Assembly (NCBI GenBank): GCA_043778255.1
Contig: JAYWGN010000038.1
Span: forward strand, 62,001-126,000
Reading direction: 5' to 3'
Source: JAYWGN01 sp043778255
GTDB lineage: Bacteria; Bacteroidota; Bacteroidia; Chitinophagales; Chitinophagaceae
Length of the DNA: 64,000 bases
This document shows positions 8,178 through 16,245 of this stretch, piece by piece. The position numbers and the translations under genes are program-made. Every line of letters starts with the position of its first letter. Position 1 is the first letter of the stretch. Below the pieces are notes generated by a model. It was not told the DNA's origin, searched no databases, and saw only the letters and a list, made by a program, of their open reading frames with translations.

Positions 8178-9725
8178 ATGAAAATAAATAGGTACACTTT
8201 ATTGTTAGCCATTAGCATACTAACAATAGCATCTTGCAAAAAAGAACTCAAAGAAAACAACCTTACGTATGCTGCTATAAATCCATTAAAGCCCGATGCC
8301 AATGCAGGTACTTGGAAACCAATATTACTCGCCACAGCCAATGAGTTTGCCTGTGCCACACCAATTGCCACCACATCACCCGACTATGTAATACAGCTTA
8401 ACGAAATAAAAAGTTACCAATATAACATCACCCAATCACAAAAAAATTTGGTGAACTATTGGGGTGCAGGTGCAGTACTCCGTTGGAACGAAATTATGAG
8501 AGAGTTAGTAGCCAAACATAATGTACCACCAGCTTCTAACCCCGATGGTACTTATACATTCCCAAGTGCCAACAACCCATTGGCCTACCCATTATTTCCA
8601 TTTAGCAATCCGCCTTATGCAGCCCGTGCCTATGCTTACCTAAGTGCAGCACAGTACGATGCTTGCATTGCAGCTTACTATTACAAACAACAATACAACC
8701 GTACCGCACCGTTTAATGTTGATGTTAATATACAAACTTTGTTGCCCAAATCAACCCTATCAAGCTACCCAAGTGAGGATGCTACCATACTTGGAGCATC
8801 AGTTGAAATATTAAAACTCTTATTTCCTGGCGATCAAGATTACATCAATCAAAAAGCACAGGAACATAAAACAGCAAGGCTAATAGCTGGTGCCAATGTA
8901 CGTAGCGACCTCGATGCTGGCGAAGCCCTCGGCAAATTAATAGCGGCCAAATTTGTAACAAGAGCAAGAAACGATAGAGCAGGTGCAGCAGTAGGAACTC
9001 CAGCAATATGGGCAGCACTAGAGGCCAATACAGCAGCCACAGGACAAACACCATGGGTAAGCCAAGAAACTCCAAAACGACCACCAATGCTTCCTTTATT
9101 TGGTAAAGTAAAAACATTTTTATTTGACTCCTTAACTATGGTAGCTACCATAAGGCCAACACCACCACCACCAACAAACTCCACACTGTTTGCCACCGAA
9201 CTAGCTGAGGTAAAGGGTTACAGCAATAACCTAACAAGAGAGCAACTAGCCATAGCACACAATTGGGCCGATGGTGTAAGCACTTACACACCACCAGGCC
9301 ATTGGAATTATATAGCCGCCAACGACTTTGTACAGCAGCAATATAGCGAAGCCCGTTGGGCTCGTAATATGGCATTGCTCAACATGAGTTTGATGGATGC
9401 AGCTGTGGTGTGTTGGGATGCAAAGTATCTTTATTTTAACCCTCGTCCATCACAAATTGATGCGGCTATAAAAACGGTAACAGGCTTACCCAATTTCCCA
9501 GCATACATAAGTGGCCACAGTACTTTTAGCGGCGCAGCCGCCACAGTATTAAGCTACATAATACCAACTAAAGCCACTCAATATAATAGTATGGCACAGC
9601 AAGCAAGTAGTAGCCGTTTGTATGCAGCCATACACTACCGTAGCGATTGTGAAGTAGGCTTAACAGTAGGCAATAAAGTAGGTACTTATGCCGTAAGCCG
9701 TGGGCATATTGACGGAGCGGAATAA
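8178..9725 (+). CDS. Vanadium-dependent haloperoxidase / PAP2-superfamily lipoprotein (second of two)
   Basis: A 515-residue paralogue-like partner of the gene at 5718. The signal ends LTIASCKK, a standard lipobox. Binding motifs: K-x6-RP in KYLYFNPRP near residue 415, SGHS in PAYISGHS near 440, SR-x5-H-x3-D in SRLYAAIHYRSD near 478. The SGHSTFSGAAATVLS stretch is typical of the VHPO branch. It starts 32 bp after the barrel-like gene, so the two probably share a transcript. The two PAP2 proteins differ in length (441 and 515) and sequence outside the motifs, so they are not a recent duplication. Whether they halogenate or hydrolyse phosphate cannot be decided from sequence alone. Confidence 0.86.
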   Translation: MKINRYTLLLAISILTIASCKKELKENNLTYAAINPLKPDANAGTWKPILLATANEFACATPIATTSPDYVIQLNEIKSYQYNITQSQKNLVNYWGAGAVLRWNEIMRELVAKHNVPPASNPDGTYTFPSANNPLAYPLFPFSNPPYAARAYAYLSAAQYDACIAAYYYKQQYNRTAPFNVDVNIQTLLPKSTLSSYPSEDATILGASVEILKLLFPGDQDYINQKAQEHKTARLIAGANVRSDLDAGEALGKLIAAKFVTRARNDRAGAAVGTPAIWAALEANTAATGQTPWVSQETPKRPPMLPLFGKVKTFLFDSLTMVATIRPTPPPPTNSTLFATELAEVKGYSNNLTREQLAIAHNWADGVSTYTPPGHWNYIAANDFVQQQYSEARWARNMALLNMSLMDAAVVCWDAKYLYFNPRPSQIDAAIKTVTGLPNFPAYISGHSTFSGAAATVLSYIIPTKATQYNSMAQQASSSRLYAAIHYRSDCEVGLTVGNKVGTYAVSRGHIDGAE

Positions 9726-9738
9726 AATATTAATGGAT

Positions 9739-9797
9739 AATTGACAATGAATAATTGATAATTTTATTGTTAATTGTCAATTATAAATTGTCAATTA
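9739..9797. repeat. TTGACAAT/ATTGTCAA inverted repeat
   Basis: AATTGACAAT at 9739-9748 is answered by TTAATTGTCAAT and AATTGTCAAT further on, allowing a long AT-rich stem that may also terminate the upstream gene. Bases 9740-9758 match the GH65 signal-peptide repeat on the other strand exactly. Confidence 0.65.
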
Positions 9798-9857
9798 ATT
9801 TGGGGGCTTTCAGCAGCAGTAATTAATTCAGCCACATATCGGGCTTTGCGCTTGTAG

Positions 9858-9880
9858 TACCGTTGCCTTTGGCAACGGTA
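9858..9880. terminator. Strong hairpin, 10-bp stem, TTT loop
   Basis: TACCGTTGCC pairs perfectly with GGCAACGGTA around TTT. No T-run follows, so it is a structured element or repeat unit more than a clear intrinsic terminator. Confidence 0.45.
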
Positions 9881-9987
9881 GCTACCGCTGCAATCCCGCA
9901 GCCAGTCAGCAGTATAACTAAGTGCAGCTATTTAGCTTCGCCAAGTTATTGGCCCCTACTTCACACTTCCCACCTCTAACTTCCCAC

Positions 9988-10107
9988 ATTAGCACATTAG
10001 CTCATTAGCTCATTAGCACAATAGCAAATTAGCACATTAGCATATTAGTTCATTAGCACATTAGCTCATTAGCACAATATCACATTAGCACATTAGCACA
10101 TTAGCTC
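9988..10107. repeat. Tandem 8-bp repeat ATTAGCAC, about 15 units
   Basis: Fifteen consecutive 8-mers, mostly ATTAGCAC or ATTAGCTC, with variants such as AATAGCAA, ATTAGCAT and ATTAGTTC. It ends about 60 bp before the lepA -7 box. Unit number may vary between strains. Confidence 0.85.
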
Positions 10108-10169
10108 ATTATTTTATTTGCTAATTTTTTCAACTCTCAACAAACCAATAATTTAAAACTATTCTTTGT

Positions 10170-10177
10170 TATCTTTG
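10170..10177 (+). promoter_or_regulatory. lepA -7 box TATCTTTG
   Basis: Exact TAnnTTTG match 23 bp before the lepA ATG, giving a leader of roughly 15-20 nt. No -33 TTTG at the ideal distance. Confidence 0.55.
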
Positions 10178-10200
10178 TATTTAATTTTTAAGTAAGTTTT

Positions 10201-11997
10201 ATGAGTATGGATAATATAAGAAATTTTTGTATAATAGCACACATTGATCATGGCAAAAGTACGTTAGCCGATAGGCTTTTGCAAAGCACCAATACAATTA
10301 CAGAACGTGAAATGATGGATCAGGTACTTGACGATATGGACCTAGAACGTGAAAAAGGCATTACCATTAAAAGTAAAGCCATACAAATAGACTATAAACA
10401 TACCGATGGCAAACCTTACACTTTAAATTTAATAGATACACCAGGGCATGTGGATTTTAGCTACGAAGTAAGCCGAGCCTTAGCAGCTTGTGAAGGTGCA
10501 TTGCTACTAGTAGATGCTACACAAGGCATACAGGCACAAACCATAAGCAACCTATACTTAGCTATTGACAACAATTTGGAAATAATACCAGTTATCAATA
10601 AAATAGATATGGACGGTGCTATGATAGAGGAAGTAAAAGACCAAATAGTAGAACTAATAGGCTGCAACCCCGATGATATATTGTTAGCAAGTGGCCGTAC
10701 TGGCTTAGGTATTGAGGGTATATTAGATGCCATAGTTAATAAAGTACCACCACCCAAGGGCGACGAAAAAGCACCCTTACAAGCCCTCATTTTTGATAGT
10801 GTGTTTAACTCATTTAGAGGTATTATTATTTATTTTAAAATTGCAAATGGCATACTCCGCAAAGGCGATAAAATAAAATTTATACATACAGGCACAGAGT
10901 ACGAAGCCGATGAAATAGGGGTACTCAAACTCGGTCTCGACCCACGTAAGGAAGTAAAGGCCGGCGATGTGGGGTACATAATTACAGGTATTAAAAATGC
11001 AAAGGAGGTAAAAGTAGGCGATACCCTAACATTGGTTAATAACCCTACTAAGGAAATTATAAAAGGTTTCCAAGAGGTAAAGCCAATGGTATTTGCAGGC
11101 ATATTTCCGGTAGTAACCGAGGACTTTGAAGAACTTCGAGATTGTATGGAAAAACTACAACTTAACGATGCTAGCCTTACTTACGAAATAGAAACATCAC
11201 AAGCCTTAGGCTTTGGGTTTCGCTGTGGCTTTTTAGGGTTGCTACACATGGAAATAATACAGGAAAGGTTAGAAAGAGAATTTAACCAAACAGTAATTAC
11301 TACTGTACCCAATGTGGGATTTTTTGCCTACAATAACAAAGGTGAAAAAATAACCGTAAATAACCCTGCACAGTTACCCGACCCAACACATATTGACCAT
11401 ATAGAAGAGCCCTACATAAAAGCACAAATTATTACCAAGCCCGAATATATAGGCAATATCATTACCCTCTGTATGGGTAAGCGGGGCATTTTGCAAAACC
11501 AAAATTACCTAACCCCAACTCGTATAGAACTTAATTTTGAAATGCCACTCACCGAAATTGTATTTGACTTTTACGATAAATTAAAAAGTGGTACACGGGG
11601 TTATGCAAGTTTCGATTATAGCCCTATAGGCTTTAGAGATAGCGATATAGTACGTATGGATATATTGCTCAATGCCGAAAAAGTAGATGCCCTAAGTGCC
11701 TTAATACACCGCAGTCGTAGCCAAGATTTTGGGCGTAAGCTTTGCGAAAAATTAAAAGAATTGGTGCCACGCCAACAGTTTCAAATAGCCATACAAGCAG
11801 CAGTAGGCGCCAAAGTAATAGCTAGAGAAAATATAAGTGCCATGCGCAAAGATGTTACTGCAAAATGCTATGGTGGCGATATAAGCCGTAAAAGAAAATT
11901 ATTAGAAAAACAAAAAGAAGGTAAAAAAAGAATGCGGCAAATTGGAAATGTAGAAGTACCACAAGAAGCATTTTTAGCAGTACTTAAATTGGACTAA
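10201..11997 (+). CDS. lepA: Elongation factor 4 (LepA), back-translocating ribosomal GTPase
   Basis: A 598-residue protein, full length for the family. LepA binds the ribosome and uses GTP to remobilise stalled or mistranslocated complexes. Seen: G1 AHIDHGKST (residues 13-21), G2 region REKGITIKS, G3 DTPGH, G4 NKID, then domains II-III and the LepA-specific C-terminal part with GFRCGFLGLLHMEI and the RKRKLLEKQKEGKKRM tail. It starts at ATG with its own -7 box 23 bp upstream. The minus-strand kinase gene converges on it, with 14 bp between the two stop codons. Confidence 0.97.
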   Translation: MSMDNIRNFCIIAHIDHGKSTLADRLLQSTNTITEREMMDQVLDDMDLEREKGITIKSKAIQIDYKHTDGKPYTLNLIDTPGHVDFSYEVSRALAACEGALLLVDATQGIQAQTISNLYLAIDNNLEIIPVINKIDMDGAMIEEVKDQIVELIGCNPDDILLASGRTGLGIEGILDAIVNKVPPPKGDEKAPLQALIFDSVFNSFRGIIIYFKIANGILRKGDKIKFIHTGTEYEADEIGVLKLGLDPRKEVKAGDVGYIITGIKNAKEVKVGDTLTLVNNPTKEIIKGFQEVKPMVFAGIFPVVTEDFEELRDCMEKLQLNDASLTYEIETSQALGFGFRCGFLGLLHMEIIQERLEREFNQTVITTVPNVGFFAYNNKGEKITVNNPAQLPDPTHIDHIEEPYIKAQIITKPEYIGNIITLCMGKRGILQNQNYLTPTRIELNFEMPLTEIVFDFYDKLKSGTRGYASFDYSPIGFRDSDIVRMDILLNAEKVDALSALIHRSRSQDFGRKLCEKLKELVPRQQFQIAIQAAVGAKVIARENISAMRKDVTAKCYGGDISRKRKLLEKQKEGKKRMRQIGNVEVPQEAFLAVLKLD

Positions 11998-12011
11998 TAT
12001 ATTATAAATAC

Positions 12012-13028
12012 CTATACTAACATTTTAAACTGCCTTAACAATTCCATTTGATTTTTGGCTCTATCAAGGTTTTGGGTTGGGTAATTAGTTGGGTAATACA
12101 CATCGCCGTTAATATAATCGGTTATAAATCTTAGGGCTTGCATATATATCATATATTCACCGGAGTAGTGTATATATTTTAATTCGTGGGCTGTTAATGT
12201 GTTGCACATACCTTTAGTATAACCAGCTACTATAGCTTGGTAGGTAAGTACATCTATTTTTATTTTGCTAAGGTCAGTTTCTGTTTCGGGTGTGGTGGTT
12301 AGGTAAGTTCTAAACATATCGCCAAGGTCGCTTATAAAGTAACCGGGCATAATCGTGTCCAAATCTATTACGCATATTGCTTTATCATTATCATTAAATA
12401 ATACATTGCTTATTTTAGTATCGTGGTGGGTTACTCTTTGTACAAAGTTTTTGTTGTGTAGCATAGCTTGGTATTGGGCTACTATTGCTTTATTATTTTG
12501 TAAGTAATTTATTTCAGTTGTTATACCTTTTACCCGTAGCAAAGGGTTTTGTTGTAAAGCATTTTTATACTGGGTATAACGTAAAGTTAGGTTGTGGAAG
12601 TTAGGAATAGTTACTTGTAACAGCTCCAAAGGTAGCAAGGCACAGTTGTAGGTAAAGTCGCCAAATGCAAAAGCTGCTTGGTAGGCCTGCTCAGGGTTTT
12701 GTACGGTTTGCTTACTGTGGCTATTAGGCACAAAGTGGAATAATCTATAATAATTAGTATCAATTTCAAGCATTGGCATACCATTGGGCAATGGTATTGG
12801 TGTAGGCAATAAATACTGTGTATTATGCAACTTTATATGCTCTGCTACTGTTGCTATATTATGAGCTATAGCATTAGGCTTGGTGAATACTTTGGTATTA
12901 ATTTTTTGTAAAATGTAGGCTTCCTCATGTGGCGTTACTACTTTATAAGTAGCATTAATTAGCCCAACATGTATAGTTGTGATAGTTGAGTTGGTAGGTA
13001 TATTATATTGTTGTAAAATGCTTTGCAT
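12012..13028 (-). CDS. NahK-like N-acetylhexosamine kinase (aminoglycoside-phosphotransferase fold)
   Basis: A 338-residue kinase of the APH superfamily. Catalytic segment RVTHHDTKISNVLF places the base at Asp203; metal-binding Asp222/Asp224 lie in VIDLDTIMPG. Several stretches closely follow the N-acetylhexosamine 1-kinase NahK of bifidobacteria as I recall it: YILQKINT early, RVTHxDTKxxN, AIxVIDLDTIMPG, and the C-terminal DYxxGDVYxxTxYPxxNLxR. NahK phosphorylates GlcNAc or GalNAc at C1. Next to a chitinase this would feed chitin-derived sugar into metabolism, but other small-molecule substrates (choline, homoserine) are used by relatives. It has no signal peptide, so it is cytoplasmic. It is divergent from the chitinase gene (136 bp apart). 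Confidence 0.8.
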   Translation of the reverse strand: MQSILQQYNIPTNSTITTIHVGLINATYKVVTPHEEAYILQKINTKVFTKPNAIAHNIATVAEHIKLHNTQYLLPTPIPLPNGMPMLEIDTNYYRLFHFVPNSHSKQTVQNPEQAYQAAFAFGDFTYNCALLPLELLQVTIPNFHNLTLRYTQYKNALQQNPLLRVKGITTEINYLQNNKAIVAQYQAMLHNKNFVQRVTHHDTKISNVLFNDNDKAICVIDLDTIMPGYFISDLGDMFRTYLTTTPETETDLSKIKIDVLTYQAIVAGYTKGMCNTLTAHELKYIHYSGEYMIYMQALRFITDYINGDVYYPTNYPTQNLDRAKNQMELLRQFKMLV

Positions 13029-13164
13029 AATAACTAATTACATGAAATAAGTATAAACAAATTTAAAATTATGATTATAATTTTTGCTAGAGAAATTAAA
13101 AAATAGATGGCCTAATATATGCTTCATACAATATATTATATAACTTTATCAAAATAATAAAATA

Positions 13165-14241
13165 ATGCAAAAGCATTTCACCATAATAATAGTTACGCTA
13201 CTTGTAGTAATAGCAGCTTGCAAAAAAACTACTACCAATAACGGTAACAATAGCGGTGGCGGAGGCACTACACCGCCTACACTTGTAATAGCACCACCAC
13301 CAGCATTTGGGTATTATGTAGTTGGCTATATGCCTTACTACCGTGACCCTATAGCCATACCCGATGCAAAGTACCGAATGTGCAATGTAATAAATTATGC
13401 TTTTGCTACTGTTAATACTAGTGGCTTGGCTATATTACAAACCCCTGCAAACCTTACTAGCACTGTAACTAAGGCTAAGGCTAATGGTGCTAAAGTATTT
13501 ATTAGCCTCAATGGTAGCACTACTGATTGGAAGGCAATGGCAGGTATAAGTACTGGCATTACTAACTATATAAAAAGTGTAATGACAATGGTAAGGCAAT
13601 ATAATTTGGATGGTGTTGACGTTGATTGGGAGTTTCCTACCACATCGGATGGGAGTGATGTGCTATTTGCCAACCTCATAAAACAACTCAGTGATAGTTG
13701 CCATTTGGATAAAAAATATTACCTCACTATGGCCGTAACTGCTGGCAAATATGCGGGTGGTATAAGAGATGCGATAAAGCCAGAACTGTTTGCTTACGTT
13801 GATTTTGTTAACATAATGGCTTATGATGACTTTAATACTACTGTGCCTTATAAGCAACATAGCGATATGGCTTTGGCAACTACTTGCCTCAACTTTTGGC
13901 GTAATACCAAAGGCTTACCTATGGATAAAGCAGTACTAGGTACACCAGCTTATGGCAGACCAAGTGGCATTACCCAAACGGGTACTATACTTACTTACAA
14001 CAGTATTATAACCACTTATGGTGGCCTACCCAATAGTGATAGTGCCGTGGTAACAGTAAGTGGTGTTAATGGCAATAACCCTTACACAGTGTATTATGCA
14101 GGTATGGCTACTACTAAAGCTAAAGCAATACTGGCTCGTAATATGGGCAATGGTATTATGTTTTGGGAGCATGGACAAGATGCCATAAACACCAATTCGC
14201 TAATGAAAGCAGCTTGTGATACTTTGGGACGACCCTACTAG
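13165..14241 (+). CDS. Glycoside hydrolase family 18 chitinase-like lipoprotein
   Basis: A 358-residue protein. The lipoprotein signal ends VIAACKK (Cys19), followed by a Thr/Asn/Gly linker to residue 40, then a single GH18 barrel. The active-site signature DxxDxDxE is complete (Asp149, Asp152, Asp154, Glu156 in LDGVDVDWEFP). Other conserved strands are VFISLNG, FVNIMAYDD and the closing GNGIMFWEHGQD. GH18 enzymes cleave beta-1,4-linked GlcNAc chains by substrate assistance. The lipid anchor places it at the cell envelope; there is no chitin-binding module, so it may act on oligomers. A near-match -7 box (TAACTTTA, 13141-13148) lies upstream. The stop codon lies in a perfect 14-bp palindrome (14232-14245) next to the attC-like element. 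Confidence 0.9.
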   Translation: MQKHFTIIIVTLLVVIAACKKTTTNNGNNSGGGGTTPPTLVIAPPPAFGYYVVGYMPYYRDPIAIPDAKYRMCNVINYAFATVNTSGLAILQTPANLTSTVTKAKANGAKVFISLNGSTTDWKAMAGISTGITNYIKSVMTMVRQYNLDGVDVDWEFPTTSDGSDVLFANLIKQLSDSCHLDKKYYLTMAVTAGKYAGGIRDAIKPELFAYVDFVNIMAYDDFNTTVPYKQHSDMALATTCLNFWRNTKGLPMDKAVLGTPAYGRPSGITQTGTILTYNSIITTYGGLPNSDSAVVTVSGVNGNNPYTVYYAGMATTKAKAILARNMGNGIMFWEHGQDAINTNSLMKAACDTLGRPY

Positions 14242-14252
14242 TAGGGCTTACG

Positions 14253-14437
14253 AACAGGGCTTTGCGATGTTGGGGGATTTGAAAAACGTCAAGCCCAGAA
14301 CCGCTGCTGATTGAAAAACAAATGTACAAGATAACAACCAAAAGCCCAATGTTGCTTGTCCTGCCCGAACAACTGCTGCCATGTTGCTGATGATGAAGAT
14401 TACAACGTCCTGCCCCAATATTGCAAAACCCCATGTT
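14253..14437. repeat. 185-bp imperfect palindrome, attC-like
   Basis: The left arm (14253-14276, AACAGGGCTTTGCGATGTT then five G) pairs with the right arm (14413-14437, four C then AATATTGCAAAACCCCATGTT), giving a long stem with a few unpaired bases and a spacer of 136 bp. Inside, ACGTC occurs near both arms. Base composition is visibly richer in G and C than neighbouring spacers. On the minus strand it directly follows the unknown ORF, whose stop codon lies in the right arm. This is how integron cassettes place attC, but the conventional GTTRRRY/RYYYAAC core sites are not matched exactly. Confidence 0.6.
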
Positions 14438-15095
14438 AGCTGCAGATTATTGTCGCAATTTCTTTCTTGTTTGTCTTGTTCCAAAAGTCTTTTGTCAATT
14501 CTTGTTGTAAGTCATTTTTAAAATGAGTCCAAACTTTTTTGTTGTTAACCTCTAAAAATTGTTTAACAAGTTCTAAAGCTTTGGGATGTGTCATAAATGC
14601 TTGAACAATTGCAGAACCTGTCCATTTCTTATAGTCGGTCTCTATAAGATATTTCGAATAAGCTTTTGCAAATAGGTCAGGAAAGTTTGGATATAGTGAC
14701 CAATGCACAAATGAATGATTCTCGTTTAACTTGTCGCTCAATAAATAGTCGGCTAATAATTGTTTATGCTTTTCAGTACCTCTTTTTCCAAGTACGTTTA
14801 GGTAGTAAATTATATTTTGGTCAGCAAAGTTTATTTGTTGTGCTTTCTTGAATATTAATTCTAAACAGTTGTCTGTACAAAATTTTTCCAATAGGCTAAA
14901 TGCTATTGCATAATCTTCTTCTTGATTAATTGCTTTTTGAGTCAGAAAATTTACGAATTCAGTTTTCTCATTCTCTTCACTTTGTTGAATTTGTTTGTCG
15001 AGAAATTCAATAAAGTCGTAACCTGAACCCATATAATTTCTATACCGTTTGCTTTGGATTGTCCACCAACTTTCTATCTTATAGTACCCTGTCAT
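14436..15095 (-). CDS. Unknown alpha-helical protein, possible gene cassette
   Basis: A 219-residue protein with no recognisable catalytic motif. It reads as mostly helical with Lys/Glu/Gln-rich amphipathic stretches (FIEFLDKQIQQSEENEKTEF, AIAFSLLEKFCTDNCLELIF, HKQLLADYLLSDKL) that could be HEAT-like repeats, but this is weak. There is no signal peptide and no membrane segment. It starts 13 bp after the kdsA stop, and its own stop falls in the 185-bp palindrome. By eye its codons use GAC, TTC and GAG more than the flanking genes do. All of this suggests a recently inserted single-gene unit read from the kdsA promoter. Confidence 0.6.
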   Translation of the reverse strand: MTGYYKIESWWTIQSKRYRNYMGSGYDFIEFLDKQIQQSEENEKTEFVNFLTQKAINQEEDYAIAFSLLEKFCTDNCLELIFKKAQQINFADQNIIYYLNVLGKRGTEKHKQLLADYLLSDKLNENHSFVHWSLYPNFPDLFAKAYSKYLIETDYKKWTGSAIVQAFMTHPKALELVKQFLEVNNKKVWTHFKNDLQQELTKDFWNKTNKKEIATIICS

Positions 15096-15098
15096 TTT

Positions 15099-15112
15099 AA
15101 TTTGCAGCTTAC
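15099..15112 (-). repeat. Boundary repeat at the kdsA end of the inserted ORF
   Basis: On the minus strand GTAAGCTGCAAATT spans the kdsA stop codon. It resembles, in inverted orientation, TTAGCTGCAGATT at 14436-14448 on the plus strand. The hexamer GTAAGC also recurs (minus strand) just beyond the far end of the palindrome, near 14246-14251. Confidence 0.45.
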
Positions 15113-15912
15113 ACTACCGCTGCCCGTATTTTTAATAATTGTTGCAACAGTGCCTCAAGGTTATTGAGGTGTAGCATGTTAGCACCATCACTTTTGGCTG
15201 TTGCAGGGTTGGGGTGAGTTTCTATAAACAAACCATCGGCACCTGTAGCTATTGCAGCCTTTGCTATAGTAGCAATTAAGTGTGGGTTGCCACCAGTAAC
15301 CCCACTTGTTTGGTTAGGTTGTTGTAAGCTATGTGTACAATCCATTACCACAGGCACTCCGTGGCTTTTCATAATGGGTATATTTCTATAATCCACTATC
15401 AAATCTTGATAGCCAAAACTGTTACCACGTTCGGTTAACCATACGTTTTTGTTGCCTGCATTATTTATTTTTTCTACAGCAAATTTCATACTCTCACCAT
15501 TTACAAATTGTCCTTTTTTTACGTTCACTATTTTGCCTGTGGCAGCTGCTGCAAGTAGCAAATCTGTTTGTCGGCATAAGAATGCAGGTATTTGCAATAT
15601 ATCTACGTATTGAGCTGCTAAGGCAGCTTCTTGGGCTGTATGTATGTCGGTAGTAGTAGGTATGTTATATTGAGCGCCTATGGCTTTTATCATTTCTAAT
15701 GCTGCTATATCGCCAATGCCAGTAAATGAGTTGGCACTTGTACGGTTGGCTTTGCGGTAACTAGCTTTAAATATATAAGGTATGCCTAATTGTTGGGTAA
15801 TACTTACTATTGTAGCAGCTATGGTTTGTACAGTTTCTGCATCTTCCACCACACATGGACCAGCAATTAAAAAAAAAGCATTGTTTGTAGTATTAATGTA
15901 GGTTGGTAGCAT
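15109..15912 (-). CDS. kdsA: 3-deoxy-8-phosphooctulonate (KDO-8-P) synthase
   Basis: A 267-residue, full-length DAHP-synthase-family protein. It condenses phosphoenolpyruvate with D-arabinose 5-phosphate to make KDO-8-P for lipopolysaccharide; cytoplasmic. Seen: GPCVVEDAE, IFKASYRKANRTSANSFTGIGD (active-site strand-loop), VKKGQFVNGESMKFAVEK, WLTERGNSFGYQDLIVDYRNI, DCTHSLQQPNQTSGVTGG and FIETHPNPATAKSDGANML. The order and spacing fit KdsA rather than AroF-type DAHP synthases. Its -7 box TACATTTG (plus coordinates 15933-15940) lies 20 nt upstream. The stop codon is at the edge of the possible inserted cassette. Confidence 0.96.
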   Translation of the reverse strand: MLPTYINTTNNAFFLIAGPCVVEDAETVQTIAATIVSITQQLGIPYIFKASYRKANRTSANSFTGIGDIAALEMIKAIGAQYNIPTTTDIHTAQEAALAAQYVDILQIPAFLCRQTDLLLAAAATGKIVNVKKGQFVNGESMKFAVEKINNAGNKNVWLTERGNSFGYQDLIVDYRNIPIMKSHGVPVVMDCTHSLQQPNQTSGVTGGNPHLIATIAKAAIATGADGLFIETHPNPATAKSDGANMLHLNNLEALLQQLLKIRAAVV

Positions 15913-15932
15913 TATCTATAAAATTTTACATG

Positions 15933-15940
15933 CAAATGTA
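15933..15940 (-). promoter_or_regulatory. kdsA -7 box TACATTTG
   Basis: Exact TAnnTTTG match on the minus strand, 20 nt before the kdsA ATG. No TTTG at the ideal -33 distance. Confidence 0.5.
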
Positions 15941-15956
15941 GGTACATTGCTAGCAT

Positions 15957-15990
15957 AAAAAAACAGCCTTTTTTGGAGGCTGTCTTTTTA
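15957..15990. terminator. Bidirectional intrinsic terminator in the kdsA-sigma spacer
   Basis: ACAGCCT (15963-15969) pairs with AGGCTGT (15977-15983). A T-run follows on the plus strand and an A-run precedes it (a T-run on the minus strand), so it can end minus-strand transcription from the sigma gene before kdsA. The remaining 262 bp of the 333-bp spacer (15913-16245) hold only an isolated plus-strand TACTTTTG at 15998-16005 with no ORF behind it. Confidence 0.65.
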
Positions 15991-16245
15991 GATTGGTTAC
16001 TTTTGCAGTCAGTAATGGTTTTTTGATTATTGTACTGCAAAGTTGGGGCTAATATTTTGATTGTGCAATACTACTTTGTGGTAGTTTTTTAAAATAAGTA
16101 ATATGTAATAAATTGATTTATAACAAGTATAATTTTATCCAATTTTTAAATTCCTTTAATTTTAATTTATTTCGCAAAAAAACCCTCTTAGGTGAGTATA
16201 TTATAAATGGGTAAATAAATAGGTATTCTTTAGTTAAAAAATGTA

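Larger units (their letters stand above)
9726..10200. other. Repeat-filled spacer before lepA
   Basis: 475 bp without a gene. It holds, in order: an inverted TTGACAAT/ATTGTCAA repeat (9739-9797), a strong 10-bp hairpin (9858-9880), the words ACTTCCCACCTCTAACTT (9965-9982, also found at 48583-48600), an 8-bp tandem repeat (9988-10107) and the lepA promoter (10170-10177). None of the six frames looks like a protein. Confidence 0.7.

Noticed and set aside
8845..9375. Minus-strand ORFs under the second PAP2 gene (for example 8849-9196)
   Set aside because: Shadow frames of a gene with clear motifs; no homology-like features of their own.
9988..10107. CRISPR-like array
   Set aside because: Pure 8-bp tandem repeat without spacers.
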